64,000 nt of DNA from an uncultured Clostridia bacterium. Lineage in GTDB: Bacteria > Bacillota > Clostridia > Oscillospirales > Ruminococcaceae. The notes beneath the pieces are model-generated. The model was not told the DNA's origin and searched no databases. It was given only the letters and a program-made list of their open reading frames with translations. The translations under genes and the position numbers were made by a program. Each line of letters starts with the position of its first letter. Within the stretch, counting starts at the first letter, position 1. Below, piece by piece: positions 18,727 to 27,512 of this stretch. Location: contig CANDVA010000013.1 in NCBI GenBank assembly GCA_947389015.1, positions 1 to 64,000 of the forward strand, written 5' to 3'.

Positions 18727-19581
18727 TTATTTTAGTCTTCCCTCTTTAACTTTAAGCATATACTCCGTCATATTCTCGTCCTCGGAAACGTTGTACGCGT
18801 AACCGAAACGCTCCGCAATGATCTTCGCCATTGTACGGAACAGCTCGCAGCCTGTAAAGACCGCCGTCCACAAATGCGCATAGTCGCTGTCGGAGTAGGT
18901 GGCGGCATATTGCCTATACATTTCCTCGGGGAGATACCGCTTATAATTTTTGCCCATTTTCCCCGCCGACACCTTGAAGTCATGCGTTGTGCCGATATAC
19001 CAGTCCGTCATTTGGTTAAGCATATCGCGGACATAATGGTTGAACATTTCCATAGCATACGGCAGCTCGTCGCGCGTCACGCCCTTTGCAACGTTATTCA
19101 GACACCAGTGGAACTCGTTGCAGCAGTCGCGGAACAGCTTTTCGGTCGGCGGCTTTACAAACCAGAAGTCCTCCCGCGGCTTTATCCCCGAGAGCTCTCC
19201 CGTCTTGTCAAGCAGCACTATGGCAGGCTCGCCGTCATCTATATACGGGTCACTCGTTACGCTCAGATCTATGCGGTTACCATCCTCAAAGATCGTCAGA
19301 AAAACAAAGCTTCCGTCGTTTGCGGGAGGCATAAGCGTCGAAGTCTCGGGGGTCTGTATCACCGAGATCTTACCGAATTTCTCCTCCAGCCACGCCTTGT
19401 TATCCCAAAACGGCGCGACATCATCTACAAAATACACTATATCATAGTCCTGATAAATATCCTTTTTAACGTGAACGTCCGCCCTCGAACCGTTCATCAT
19501 CACCGCGAGGACACGGTCATCCTCATTAGCGGTCTGTATTATCAGGTCGAGCATTTCCTGCTCACTGCGGAATTTACTCAT
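18727..19581 (-). CDS. ANT(6)-like aminoglycoside 6-adenylyltransferase
   Basis: 284 residues. The ATG at 19581 overlaps the end of gpsA (ATGAGTAA), which suggests translational coupling; GGGAGG lies 12 nt upstream. The nucleotidyltransferase motif is GSRAD (residues 31-35) followed by DYD (45-47). The rest (WLEEKFGKISVIQTPETSTL, NRIDLSV, EFHWCLNNVAKG, TDWYIGTTHDFKVSAGKMGKNYKRYL) matches the AadE/ANT(6) family along its length. The family adenylates streptomycin at the 6 position; chromosomal homologues may differ in substrate. It is placed inside a housekeeping lipid operon rather than on a visible mobile element, so an ancestral role is plausible. Confidence 0.85.
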   Translation of the reverse strand: MSKFRSEQEMLDLIIQTANEDDRVLAVMMNGSRADVHVKKDIYQDYDIVYFVDDVAPFWDNKAWLEEKFGKISVIQTPETSTLMPPANDGSFVFLTIFEDGNRIDLSVTSDPYIDDGEPAIVLLDKTGELSGIKPREDFWFVKPPTEKLFRDCCNEFHWCLNNVAKGVTRDELPYAMEMFNHYVRDMLNQMTDWYIGTTHDFKVSAGKMGKNYKRYLPEEMYRQYAATYSDSDYAHLWTAVFTGCELFRTMAKIIAERFGYAYNVSEDENMTEYMLKVKEGRLK

Positions 19582-20578
19582 CGAACCAGAATACCTCCCG
19601 TTCATGCTTGCTCTCACGCGTCATAAGCGCGTTTATACTCCTGCGCGGATCGCTGCCGTTATAGCAGACGTTTACTATCTGCTCGATTATCGGAGTGTCG
19701 ATATTATGCTCTTTCGCAAGCCTGAACGCCGTTTTGCTGTTGAGATAGCCCTCCACCGTGCCGACCTGTTTTACGGCTTCGGCGGCGGGAGTTCCCTGTC
19801 CGATAAGAAATCCCGCGCGATAATTACGCGAGTGCTGCGAGGTACATGTGACTATCAGGTCGCCAATGCCCGCCATTCCCGTGAAGGTTTTCCAATTCGC
19901 GCCGAGACCTACTCCGAGACGCGTTATCTCGGTCATTCCGCGCGTCATAAGCGCCGCGACGGTGTTGTCGCCGAGACCCATTCCGCGCGCTATCCCGCAG
20001 CCGAGCGCTATCGGGTTTTTCAGCACGCCGCCAAGCTCGCAGCCCGCAACGTCGTCGTTGACATATATTCTGTAACATTCGTTGGAGAGAGTGTCCTGAA
20101 TAAATTTCGCGGTTTTCGGATCGTATGCTGCGCATACCTCGGTCGTGGGAACAAAACGCGCGATTTCCTCCGCGTGACAGGGGCCCGTAATAACTGCGAC
20201 GGAGTTTTCGGGCAGCTCCTCGCAAAGCAGCTCGGACAGACGTTTTCCCGTCGCCTCCTCCAAGCCTTTGCTGGCGTTTACTACCACTGTGCGCTTATCG
20301 ACATATTCCTTGACGGAGCGCACTGCCTCGCGGTAAAACGCGGACGGTATGCACACTACCACGATATCCGCACCCGAAACGCAGGTCGGGTCGGTGGTAA
20401 CGCCCAGATTATCGGGCAGCTTTACTCCCGGGAGCAGGCGTTTGTGTTCGCGCAGGGTGCGGAGCTGCTCCGCCTCCTCCTCGAATTTCGTCCAAGTCGT
20501 GACCTCGTGACCGTATTTGCTGTATAGTACTCCCAGAGCAGTGCCGTAGCCGCAGCCCAGAATAGCTATCTTTGCCAT
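19574..20578 (-). CDS. gpsA: NAD(P)H-dependent glycerol-3-phosphate dehydrogenase
   Basis: Reduces dihydroxyacetone phosphate to sn-glycerol 3-phosphate, the backbone of phospholipids. 334 residues, standard length. The nucleotide-binding loop GCGYGTALG is at residues 8-16, and the catalytic lysine lies in GGVLKNPIALGCG. The sequences GPCHAEEIAR and NDDVAGCELGGVLKN fit the family throughout. It starts 32 nt after plsY, which uses its product, and the next gene begins inside its stop codon region. Cytoplasmic. GGGGGT precedes the ATG. Identification is secure. Confidence 0.95.
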   Translation of the reverse strand: MAKIAILGCGYGTALGVLYSKYGHEVTTWTKFEEEAEQLRTLREHKRLLPGVKLPDNLGVTTDPTCVSGADIVVVCIPSAFYREAVRSVKEYVDKRTVVVNASKGLEEATGKRLSELLCEELPENSVAVITGPCHAEEIARFVPTTEVCAAYDPKTAKFIQDTLSNECYRIYVNDDVAGCELGGVLKNPIALGCGIARGMGLGDNTVAALMTRGMTEITRLGVGLGANWKTFTGMAGIGDLIVTCTSQHSRNYRAGFLIGQGTPAAEAVKQVGTVEGYLNSKTAFRLAKEHNIDTPIIEQIVNVCYNGSDPRRSINALMTRESKHEREVFWFDE

Positions 20579-20610
20579 ATAAATACCCCCATTAAAGTTG
20601 ATGTCGGCTA

Positions 20611-21273
20611 TTACTTAGCCTTTTCCCCAAGCTTTTTCTCGGTATGAGAAAGCAGCCGCTGGATATTCCCCTTATGCTTGACGATTATCAGTCCGCCGCA
20701 GAACGCCGCTATTATCATATTGACTATGAACGCGGGATCGTGGTCGACAAAATACCCGAACAACGGGGCCGCGACACAGAAGATCGCCGAGGCAACACAG
20801 CTCCCGAGCGAAACATATCTTGTTATCGCCACGAGAACTATAAATATACCGAGCAGTATGCAAGCGATCCGCCAGTCAAGAACAAATATTGCCGAGATAG
20901 CAGCAAGCACTCCCTTACCGCCCTTAAAGCCGAAATACAGCGGAAAGCAATGCCCAACTATCGCCATAAACACCGCCATAAATTCCACCCAAGTCATTTC
21001 CGCGGACGGGTCCATGGTATTCACGCCGCCGATATACAAAAACGATAACCGCACGATAAGCACCGCTATCGCAGCCTTTGCCACATCGCCGAGAAGAACT
21101 ATCCCCGCCGCGCCCTTTCCGAGTACGCGCAGGGTGTTCGTAAGCCCCGCGTTTCCGCTGCCCATGGTGCGGATATCCTTGCCCGTTTTTATCCTCGCCA
21201 CGATTATCGAGGTGTTTATCCCCGCGAGCAGATACGGCACGACGAGCATTATAATGTAACACAACCAGATCAT
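20611..21273 (-). CDS. plsY: Acyl-phosphate:glycerol-3-phosphate acyltransferase
   Basis: Integral membrane enzyme that moves an acyl group from acyl-phosphate to glycerol 3-phosphate, the first acylation in phospholipid synthesis. 220 residues with about five membrane helices. Conserved motifs are GSGNAGLTN (38-46), GHCFPLYFGFKGGKG (107-121) and a C-terminal loop with KHKGNIQRLL. Its ATG overlaps the stop of the preceding membrane-protein gene (ATGA). Its neighbour gpsA makes the acceptor substrate. Identification is secure. Confidence 0.95.
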   Translation of the reverse strand: MIWLCYIIMLVVPYLLAGINTSIIVARIKTGKDIRTMGSGNAGLTNTLRVLGKGAAGIVLLGDVAKAAIAVLIVRLSFLYIGGVNTMDPSAEMTWVEFMAVFMAIVGHCFPLYFGFKGGKGVLAAISAIFVLDWRIACILLGIFIVLVAITRYVSLGSCVASAIFCVAAPLFGYFVDHDPAFIVNMIIAAFCGGLIIVKHKGNIQRLLSHTEKKLGEKAK

Positions 21274-21839
21274 TCCGCGCTGTCCTTTCTGTTTTCCATC
21301 TTTTCTATTATCTTTCCGTTCAGCTTAACGCTTATCAAGGGATTTTTGCTGCGAAGAACCGCGACTATCATCGCGGGGTTTTCGTCCGCCCCCAGCCCCA
21401 GCCGCTCAGTCTTGCCGTCGAGGAGCACCAGCTCCATTTTAAAGCCCTTCGGCTCCGCGGAACGTATCATGTCGTACCGCAGCAGTTCTATGTGCCTGTT
21501 GCGGTGAAAAAGCAGATACTCCCCGAGAAACCAACGCTTTCCGATATCGTGAGCGCTCGCATACTGCGAAAGTATTTTCTCTTTATCGCCCTCGGGCAGA
21601 TCGTTCAGCCGCTTTATAAGCCGTCTGCGCTCAAGCACCAGAATACCGAGCGTCTGCCATATCGCGATCCCGCACATTCCTATCGTACATACAACCGCCG
21701 GGACAACGCGGGGAAAATCAGCATACGACCCCGAAAGCGCAAGCCCCGCGACAATAAGGACCGCGCATATCCAATCGCCGATAATAACGTGAAAGAACGA
21801 TTTCCGATAATCCTCCATTATTTTGCCGAGCGCCCCCAT
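21270..21839 (-). CDS. Uncharacterised two-helix membrane protein between der and plsY
   Basis: 189 residues, not recognised. It has hydrophobic segments at about 19-40 and 45-68, followed by a basic loop (LERRRLIKRLNDL) and a soluble C-terminal domain of about 110 residues, rich in charged residues and probably cytoplasmic. ATG at 21839 follows AAGGGGAG directly after the der stop codon, and its own stop overlaps the plsY start by 4 nt, so translation is coupled on both sides. Its position points to a membrane or lipid-related job, but that is only inference from context. Confidence 0.7.
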   Translation of the reverse strand: MGALGKIMEDYRKSFFHVIIGDWICAVLIVAGLALSGSYADFPRVVPAVVCTIGMCGIAIWQTLGILVLERRRLIKRLNDLPEGDKEKILSQYASAHDIGKRWFLGEYLLFHRNRHIELLRYDMIRSAEPKGFKMELVLLDGKTERLGLGADENPAMIVAVLRSKNPLISVKLNGKIIEKMENRKDSAE

Positions 21840-23156
21840 TTATTCTCCCCTTTCGCGTATCGAGAGCTTGATAGGTGTTTTGTCAAGCCCAAACGTCTCG
21901 CGTATCTGATTTTCAATATAACGCTGATACGAATAATGGAACAGCTCCTTGTTATTGCAGAACACGACGAAATTAGGCGGGTTGGTGCTAGCCTGCGTCA
22001 TATAGTAGAGCTTAAGACGCTTGCCCTTATCCGACGGCGGCTGAACGCGCGAGGTCGCGTAGCTCAGCATATCGTTGAGAACCCCCGTGGAGATGCGGCG
22101 GCCGTGCTGCTCGTGAACAAGCTTTATCAGCTCGAACAGCTTGTCCAGCCGCTGCCCCGTTTTCGCGGAAATGAATACGAACGGCGCGTAGCTCATAAAC
22201 GAGAAGTCCGTCTGTAATTTTTTAGTGAATTCGGACATGGTCTTGTCCGTTTTATCCTCGACCGCGTCCCACTTGTTGACGGCGATAACGCAAGCCTTGC
22301 CCTTATCATGAGCGTAGCCCGCGACCTTGCTGTCCTGCTCGGTGAAGCCGACCGTCGCGTCTATCATAACCACGCACACGTCCGCTCTGTCAACCGCCAT
22401 AAGCGCGCGCAGAACGCTGAAATGCTCGATGTTCTCCGTTACCTTGGCTTTGCGGCGCATTCCCGCGGTGTCGATAAAGATATACTTGTCCTCGCCGCGG
22501 ACGACCTCGCTGTCGACAGCGTCGCGCGTTGTGCCCGCAATATCGGAGACGATCGAACGCTCCTCGCCCGTGATGAGATTAACGAGCGACGATTTGCCGA
22601 CGTTCGGCTTTCCGATAACGGCTACCTTGATCGCGTCCTCGTCCTCGGGCTCCGCCTCCTCGGGCGGCATATGCTCGAAAACCGCGTCGAGCAGATCTCC
22701 CGTACCGTGACCATGTGTCGCCGAGACCGCTATCGGGTCGCCAAGACCGAGATTGTAAAACTCGTAGAACTCCGGCGGCGGATCTCCGATATTATCGTCT
22801 TTGTTTACAGCAAGGACGACGGGCTTGCCGCTCTTGGTGAGCATTGCCGCAACGTCGGAATCGTTTGCGGTAACGCCCGTTGTGAGATCGGTCACGAATA
22901 TGATACAGTCTGCCGATTCTATGGCGAGTATAGCCTGCTCGCGCATCTGAGCGAGGATAACGTCGTCGGTCTTTGGCTCGATACCGCCCGTGTCGATCAG
23001 CATAAATTCGCGCCCAAGCCATTCGCAGCGGCTGTAAATTCTGTCGCGAGTAACGCCCGGGGTATCGTCCACGATAGACAGACGCTTGCCGACCAGCTTA
23101 TTGAAAAGCGTGGACTTCCCGACGTTCGGGCGGCCCACTATCGCTACTAACTGCAT
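21840..23156 (-). CDS. der: Ribosome-associated GTPase Der (EngA)
   Basis: Essential GTPase with two tandem G domains, needed for 50S subunit maturation. 438 residues from ATG at 23156, which follows AAAGGAA; an upstream in-frame ATG overlaps that site and is less likely. P-loops are GRPNVGKS (8-15) and GKPNVGKS (182-189), with NKDD and NKWD as base-recognition motifs and a C-terminal KH-like domain (VQPPSDKGKRLKLYYMTQ). First gene of the seven-gene operon that continues with membrane-lipid and defence-like genes. Confidence 0.96.
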   Translation of the reverse strand: MQLVAIVGRPNVGKSTLFNKLVGKRLSIVDDTPGVTRDRIYSRCEWLGREFMLIDTGGIEPKTDDVILAQMREQAILAIESADCIIFVTDLTTGVTANDSDVAAMLTKSGKPVVLAVNKDDNIGDPPPEFYEFYNLGLGDPIAVSATHGHGTGDLLDAVFEHMPPEEAEPEDEDAIKVAVIGKPNVGKSSLVNLITGEERSIVSDIAGTTRDAVDSEVVRGEDKYIFIDTAGMRRKAKVTENIEHFSVLRALMAVDRADVCVVMIDATVGFTEQDSKVAGYAHDKGKACVIAVNKWDAVEDKTDKTMSEFTKKLQTDFSFMSYAPFVFISAKTGQRLDKLFELIKLVHEQHGRRISTGVLNDMLSYATSRVQPPSDKGKRLKLYYMTQASTNPPNFVVFCNNKELFHYSYQRYIENQIRETFGLDKTPIKLSIRERGE

Positions 23157-23195
23157 TTTGATTTCCTTTCTTTTGTACATAAATACTCATATTAT

Positions 23196-23224
23196 AGTAT
23201 AACACATATCGGAAAAAATTTCAA
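23196..23224 (-). promoter_or_regulatory. Promoter of the der operon
   Basis: Minus strand: TTGAAA (23224-23219), 17-nt spacer, TATACT (23201-23196). It is 40 nt before the der ATG; an overlapping TATAAT lies just downstream. Confidence 0.65.
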
Positions 23225-23261
23225 GCATTTTGGAAATAAAATGTGTTTCTCTCCCGCAGAC

Positions 23262-23289
23262 GGCAAAAGAGCCGCGTTTCCCGCGGCTC
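23262..23289 (-). terminator. Terminator after the anti-sigma gene
   Basis: GAGCCGCG, 5-nt loop, CGCGGCTC, followed on the minus strand by TTTTG. It lies just past the stop at 23303. Confidence 0.75.
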
Positions 23290-23302
23290 CGATATTCTTA
23301 AT

Positions 23303-23986
23303 TCACCTTTCCCACAGCAAAGTCATCTCCCCCAGCAACTCGGCAAGCTCATCGGGCGGCATATCTTCCATACCCTTAAGCTTACCCTCGTTCAGGGCGC
23401 CGCTGTAATAGTACACCGCGTCGACCCTGTCGGCGTCCATATCGGCGTAGGCAACGGTAAAATTGTGAGTTTCGTTTTTGTCGGCTGCAAACACGTTCCA
23501 CCCGTCGGGTTCCTCGAGACAGAATATTTTCAGCAGCTTTTGCCTGCCGTTATCTTCCATAAAAACGCTCTTGACGTGCGAGCCGCTGTACCATGCGCCC
23601 CTGACCGTGGCGACAAGCCCCTCGGACTTCATGGAGACCGTGATGTTGCTGCCGTCGTATTCGATGATGCGCTTGCTTTTTTCGCTCATCATTATCATTG
23701 CCATGCCCAATATCAAGCAGATGACAAGAACTGCCGCGGCGAAAATTATCGCCGCCCTTACGCTGCGCTTGATACGTCTTTGCACCGCCCGAAACGAATC
23801 CGCTTTGTGCTCCTCTATCTCGGGAACGACAAAGTTTTCCCGTTCGTCCAACAGCTTTTTATAATATTCCGAGCAGTCATTACATTCCGTTAAATGCTCG
23901 TCTACCGCTCCGCGGCTCTCCGCGCTGCATACTCCGTCGTGATACAGCGGCAGAAGATCGCGTATTATTCCGCATTGATGCTTCAT
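23303..23986 (-). CDS. Zinc-finger (zf-HC2) anti-sigma factor, membrane-bound
   Basis: 227 residues. The N-terminal ZAS-like zinc site is Cys5, His31, Cys35 and Cys38 (HLTECNDC). One membrane helix is at about 78-100, followed by an extracytoplasmic C-terminal domain of about 125 residues. Its ATG overlaps the sigma gene's stop (ATGA), so the two are made in step. By family behaviour it should hold the preceding ECF sigma factor inactive at the membrane until a signal releases it. The outer domain is not recognised, so the signal is unknown. Confidence 0.85.
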   Translation of the reverse strand: MKHQCGIIRDLLPLYHDGVCSAESRGAVDEHLTECNDCSEYYKKLLDERENFVVPEIEEHKADSFRAVQRRIKRSVRAAIIFAAAVLVICLILGMAMIMMSEKSKRIIEYDGSNITVSMKSEGLVATVRGAWYSGSHVKSVFMEDNGRQKLLKIFCLEEPDGWNVFAADKNETHNFTVAYADMDADRVDAVYYYSGALNEGKLKGMEDMPPDELAELLGEMTLLWER

Positions 23987-24456
23987 TCCAAGCCCTCCTT
24001 TATCTTTGCTCTTGCTCTGTGATATGTTACCCTTGCCCAGCTCTCCGTCTTGCCGAAAATATCCGCGATATCCCCGAACGACATCTCCCCGAAAGTCCTC
24101 ATCCAGAATACCTCGCGGTACGGCTCCTCGAGCTTATGCAGCTGCCTGTGTATAGTCCGCGCCGCGTCCTTGTCGGCAATACGCTGTTCAAAACGGTCGT
24201 CCGCGGCTATCGTCTCAAGCGGAAAGTCGGCGGTGCGCTTTTGGCGCTTAGCCTGCGTCAGGAATGTGTTCTTCGCTATCTGACACAGCCACACGCTCAG
24301 CTTGCAGTCGCCGCGGAAGCTGTCGATCTTTTTCAGCGCCTTGAAAAACGCGTCCTGCACGATATCCTCCGCCCAGCTCTCATCGCGGCACAGCGACAGC
24401 ACATATTTAAATACCGCATCGTAATACTCGGAATATACCCGTTCAAAATCGTCCAC
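23983..24456 (-). CDS. ECF RNA polymerase sigma factor
   Basis: 157 residues. The start is GTG at 24456, with an AAAGGGG ribosome binding site. Region 2 is about residues 8-75 (YYDAVFKYVLSLCRDESWAEDIVQDAFFKAL) and region 4 about 100-155 (EEPYREVFWMRTFGEMSFGDIADIFGKTESWARVTYHRAR). It is coupled by a 4-nt overlap to its anti-sigma factor. A possible self-regulated promoter with TGTAACG lies upstream. The regulon cannot be read from the window. Confidence 0.92.
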   Translation of the reverse strand: MDDFERVYSEYYDAVFKYVLSLCRDESWAEDIVQDAFFKALKKIDSFRGDCKLSVWLCQIAKNTFLTQAKRQKRTADFPLETIAADDRFEQRIADKDAARTIHRQLHKLEEPYREVFWMRTFGEMSFGDIADIFGKTESWARVTYHRARAKIKEGLE

Positions 24457-24485
24457 CCAAACACCCCTTTCCTGCTTTTATCTAT

Positions 24486-24513
24486 ATGACCACGCAGAAA
24501 GCAAAACGTTACA
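24486..24513 (-). promoter_or_regulatory. Possible ECF-type autoregulatory promoter
   Basis: Minus strand: TGTAACG (24513-24507) and, about 17 nt after its AAC, GTCATA. The first element resembles AAC-containing ECF -35 boxes. The -10 is less certain. Confidence 0.35.
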
Positions 24514-24530
24514 ATTTTTTCGGAAAAACA

Positions 24531-24565
24531 AAATGCGGAAACTCCCCAGCGAGCCTCCGCATTTT
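24531..24565 (-). terminator. Terminator after the DUF362 gene
   Basis: AAATGCGGA and TCCGCATTT pair over 9 bp with a 17-nt loop, followed on the minus strand by TTTTGTTTTT. It overlaps the end of the gene at 24569 closely. Confidence 0.75.
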
Positions 24566-24568
24566 TGC

Positions 24569-25570
24569 TTATTCTGCCTTGAACGGAACAACGTCTTTTA
24601 CCGCGTCGGCGGCGGATATCTCCTTACCGCCGTTGTCGAGGTCGATAAGACGATACCTGTCGTTGCCCATACCAAGCTCTTTCATATAAGTGAGCTGACG
24701 GTGTCCGTGACGGCTCTCGATTCGCTCGCGGAGGGCGTGGTTATCGCTGTCGTTAAGCGCGTACACTAAATCGACGGACGCCTGATCGACAGCGAGAATA
24801 TCAAGCGACGCGAGTATCCCGATATTCGGCGTGACGACGGGAGCCGCCGCAACGCCCTCGCAGTCGCAGGAAACAGACATATTGCGCAGTACGTTGACAA
24901 ATCCGATGTGACCCTCAAAGTGATCGACAACAGCCTTTGCGCTCTCCATCATACGCTCCATGAACTCCTCCTCGGTGATAGACCAAAGATCATTCGAGCC
25001 TTCGACTCTGTGGATCATTCCCTTGCCTATGCGTCCGTCCGCGCAGCCTATGCCGATGTTCTTCGCCGAGCCGCCGAACCCGCCCATTGCGTGGCCCTTG
25101 AAATGCGTAAGCACAAAAAGCGAGTCGTAGTTGAGTATATTCTTTCCCATAATCATCTCGGTGAACCACTTGCCTCCATTTACGGGGAGCGGCGCGGTGC
25201 CGTCCGCGTCGGTGATGTCCACGGGACAGAACGTCCAGCCGTTGATCTCCAGCGTCTTGCGGTGCTCCTCCGTGGTATAGCGCCCGCCCTCGTAGTAGGT
25301 GTTGGTCTCGATTATCGACGCCTCGGGAAGATCGTTCTTTACCAGCGCTTCCACCCACGGGCGCGGAATAATATTCGGACCGTGGGGCTCGCCGGTATGG
25401 AGCTTTATACTCACCTTTCCCGTGATGTTCCGGCTCACCTTTGCGAATGCCTTGCGCAATCCCTCCGCGGAGAGATCGCGTGTGAAGTATACGTGCGACT
25501 GCTCTCCCGTGCGCTCTGAATAAGGAACATAGCGTTCGCCGCCCGTTCCCGCAGCGGGTCTGTCTGACAT
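24569..25570 (-). CDS. DUF362 domain-containing protein
   Basis: 333 residues from ATG at 25570, 8 nt after GGAGG. The whole sequence follows the DUF362 pattern (KVSIKLHTGEPHGPNI, IIETNTYYEGGRYTTEEHRKTL, LTHFKGHAMGGFGGSAKNIGIG, ILASLDILAVDQASVDLVY). This version has no added 4Fe-4S ferredoxin domain and no signal peptide. The reaction is unknown for the family; conserved Gly- and His-rich motifs suggest binding of a cofactor or metal. It appears monocistronic, with its own promoter and terminator. Confidence 0.85.
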   Translation of the reverse strand: MSDRPAAGTGGERYVPYSERTGEQSHVYFTRDLSAEGLRKAFAKVSRNITGKVSIKLHTGEPHGPNIIPRPWVEALVKNDLPEASIIETNTYYEGGRYTTEEHRKTLEINGWTFCPVDITDADGTAPLPVNGGKWFTEMIMGKNILNYDSLFVLTHFKGHAMGGFGGSAKNIGIGCADGRIGKGMIHRVEGSNDLWSITEEEFMERMMESAKAVVDHFEGHIGFVNVLRNMSVSCDCEGVAAAPVVTPNIGILASLDILAVDQASVDLVYALNDSDNHALRERIESRHGHRQLTYMKELGMGNDRYRLIDLDNGGKEISAADAVKDVVPFKAE

Positions 25571-25599
25571 GATGTTTTCCTCCTTGATATTTTTTATTT

Positions 25600-25628
25600 A
25601 TTATACCACAAAATTTTCCTTTTGTCCA
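25600..25628 (-). promoter_or_regulatory. Promoter of the DUF362 gene
   Basis: Minus strand: TGGACA (25628-25623), 17-nt spacer, TATAAT (25605-25600). It is 30 nt before the ATG. Confidence 0.7.
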
Positions 25629-25680
25629 GTATAAATATTTTTTTCCGAGGAAAGGCAGAATTCGGTATTTTGAAACGGTT

Positions 25681-26817
25681 TTATTCGCTGTCCGACATAA
25701 TTTCCTTAAGCGATATTTTCCCGAACCTCCGCGAACAGAAATACATAACGGCTTCGTAAATTACCACGAACGATACCGCCGCGATAACAAGCGCGCCTAT
25801 GTTAAAATCGAATTCGGGAACGTTTTCAACATCCTTGAACAGAACGTTTACGGCGATTTTCAGCAGGAAATACTGATACGCCGTTCCGACCGCGAACCCT
25901 GCAAGAGCAGCGGGACGGTAACCGTTCAGCACCGCCGAAGAGCACTCGCGCGCCGAATATCCGAAAACGCGCATTACCGAGACGGATACGGCATTTGAGC
26001 CCGCTGTCGTTTTCACGGCGATAAACAGCGTCGTAAAAGCCAAAACCACGCCTATCATCATTGTCATAAGCGATATCATCCCGTCCGCAAGCTTATCCAT
26101 TCCCAATGACATCTGCACCATTGCCGAATAGCAGAAAGCCGCAAAGCCCATAAAAAATACCAGCGATTTCCTGCCTCTTACGGTCGCTCTTTTCATATCT
26201 TCAATAAACGGAAGATCGCCGCCGTCCTTTACGGGTTTGATTTTTGGAGCGCTTTTCCCTTTGAGCAGCTCAAGGACGGGCGTTTTCATTTTAATAAGCG
26301 CGTAAATGACGGAAATCAGCGCAAAAAATACTGTCGGGAGTATCACTAAGGAGACAAACAGTTCGGGGTGAAATTCGGGCTCGAACGTCGGAAGATATCC
26401 GTCATCATTTCGAGCGGAATAGAACGTCGGCATAAGGCAGCACGCACCCGCAAAACCCGCGCCCGTGCCGATAAGCACGCTAAATCCGAAAACGCCGAAA
26501 CCGCACGATATTCTTATATTTGAATAGCCGAGCGCTTTTAAAATGCCAAGCTGTCTGCGGTGGCTGTCTATGTAGTGCTTGATGTAAAAAGCGAGCATGA
26601 TAACCGAGGTTATCAGCAGGCAGCCGCCGCTTACCGCGCTCACGACCTTTCCCGTTATGACAAGCGCCTCATAAAGCGCCCTAGTCTGCTCGGCGATCCG
26701 CGGTTCAATTCCGCGCAGATCGATATTGTAGTTCAAAAACAGAGCGCAGACAAACACCGCGCACGCGGAAATTATAATTATTCCCACAAGTCTGAAAACG
26801 TCTTTTACCGCTATCAT
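25681..26817 (-). CDS. FtsX-like ABC transporter permease
   Basis: 378 residues. ATG at 26817 follows GGGTGG; a GTG three codons earlier overlaps the ATPase stop. The first membrane helix is at about 9-28, then comes only a short outer loop, three helices at about 54-165 with an FtsX signature (HRRQLGILKALGYSNIRI), and a second set of helices after residue 210, making about eight in total. It lacks the large outer domain of LolC/MacB-type permeases. Start and stop context couple it to the ATPase gene just upstream, which carries a nonsense codon. If that codon is real, the permease may have no working partner in this operon. Confidence 0.8.
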   Translation of the reverse strand: MIAVKDVFRLVGIIIISACAVFVCALFLNYNIDLRGIEPRIAEQTRALYEALVITGKVVSAVSGGCLLITSVIMLAFYIKHYIDSHRRQLGILKALGYSNIRISCGFGVFGFSVLIGTGAGFAGACCLMPTFYSARNDDGYLPTFEPEFHPELFVSLVILPTVFFALISVIYALIKMKTPVLELLKGKSAPKIKPVKDGGDLPFIEDMKRATVRGRKSLVFFMGFAAFCYSAMVQMSLGMDKLADGMISLMTMMIGVVLAFTTLFIAVKTTAGSNAVSVSVMRVFGYSARECSSAVLNGYRPAALAGFAVGTAYQYFLLKIAVNVLFKDVENVPEFDFNIGALVIAAVSFVVIYEAVMYFCSRRFGKISLKEIMSDSE

Positions 26818-26819
26818 AT

Positions 26820-27512
26820 TTACCACCCTATCTCGTAAGCGCTCTTTTGCGACCGATTCCGGTACTGCTCGGTGATTTTTCCGCTGTTCATTTTTATCAC
26901 GGTTTTCGCCATATCGGCGATGTTCGCGTTATGAGTCACCATTATCACGGTGAAGCCAAGCTCGCCCCGAAGTCTGCCGATATAATCCAACACCTGCCGT
27001 CCCGTGGCTTCGTCAAGCGCTCCCGTAGGCTCGTCGAGAAAGAGCGCAGCGGGCTTTTTTGCGAGCGCTCTCGCAACCGAAACGCGCTGCTGTTCTCCTC
27101 CGCTCAGCTCGTGCGGAAATTTCCCGCGCTTTTCCGATAATCCGAGAGCGTTTATCGCCTCGGCGTAATCACGGTTATGAGCAAGCTCCGCGCCCATTTT
27201 TACATTCTTGTCAACATTAAGATTAGGCAGGAGCTAGTACTGCTGAAAAATAAAGCCTATGTTTTTTCTACGGAATTCGGTAAGCTGTTTGTCGGACAGC
27301 TCCGCAATATTTTCGCGGTCATACATTACCGTGCCGCTGTTCGGACGCTCCAAGCCCGACGCGACGTTCAGCAGCGTGGATTTTCCCGATCCGGAGGGAC
27401 CTAAAATCACCGCGAAATCGCCGTCCTCGATATCCAGAGATATCCCTTTGAGCACCTCGGTTTGGTTATCCTTTGCACCGTATGACTTGCGCACGTTTTC
27501 GATTTTGATCAT
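26820..27512 (-). pseudogene. ABC transporter ATPase (LolD/MacB type) interrupted by an in-frame TAG
   Basis: Reads as one frame of 231 codons from ATG at 27512 to TAA at 26820, with a single TAG at 27236-27234, just after GFIFQQY. Downstream the same frame continues with LLPNLNV and contains an intact signature ([15 protein letters not shown]) and Walker B ([12 protein letters not shown]). Walker A is GPSGSGKST. In homologues the residue after FQQY is usually Asn or Gln; CAG to TAG would be one transition. No ribosome binding site precedes the downstream Met (27197). It overlaps the TetR gene by 4 nt and abuts the permease gene. The options are a real nonsense mutation, an assembly error or suppression. 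Confidence 0.85.

Noticed and set aside
22308-23150. Plus-strand open frame opposite der
   Set aside because: Antisense to both GTPase domains; no own signals.
27234-27236. TAG read as an amino acid (stop recoding) in this organism
   Set aside because: mreD ends in TAG at a sensible place, so TAG is a normal stop here; no other gene in the window needs TAG read-through.
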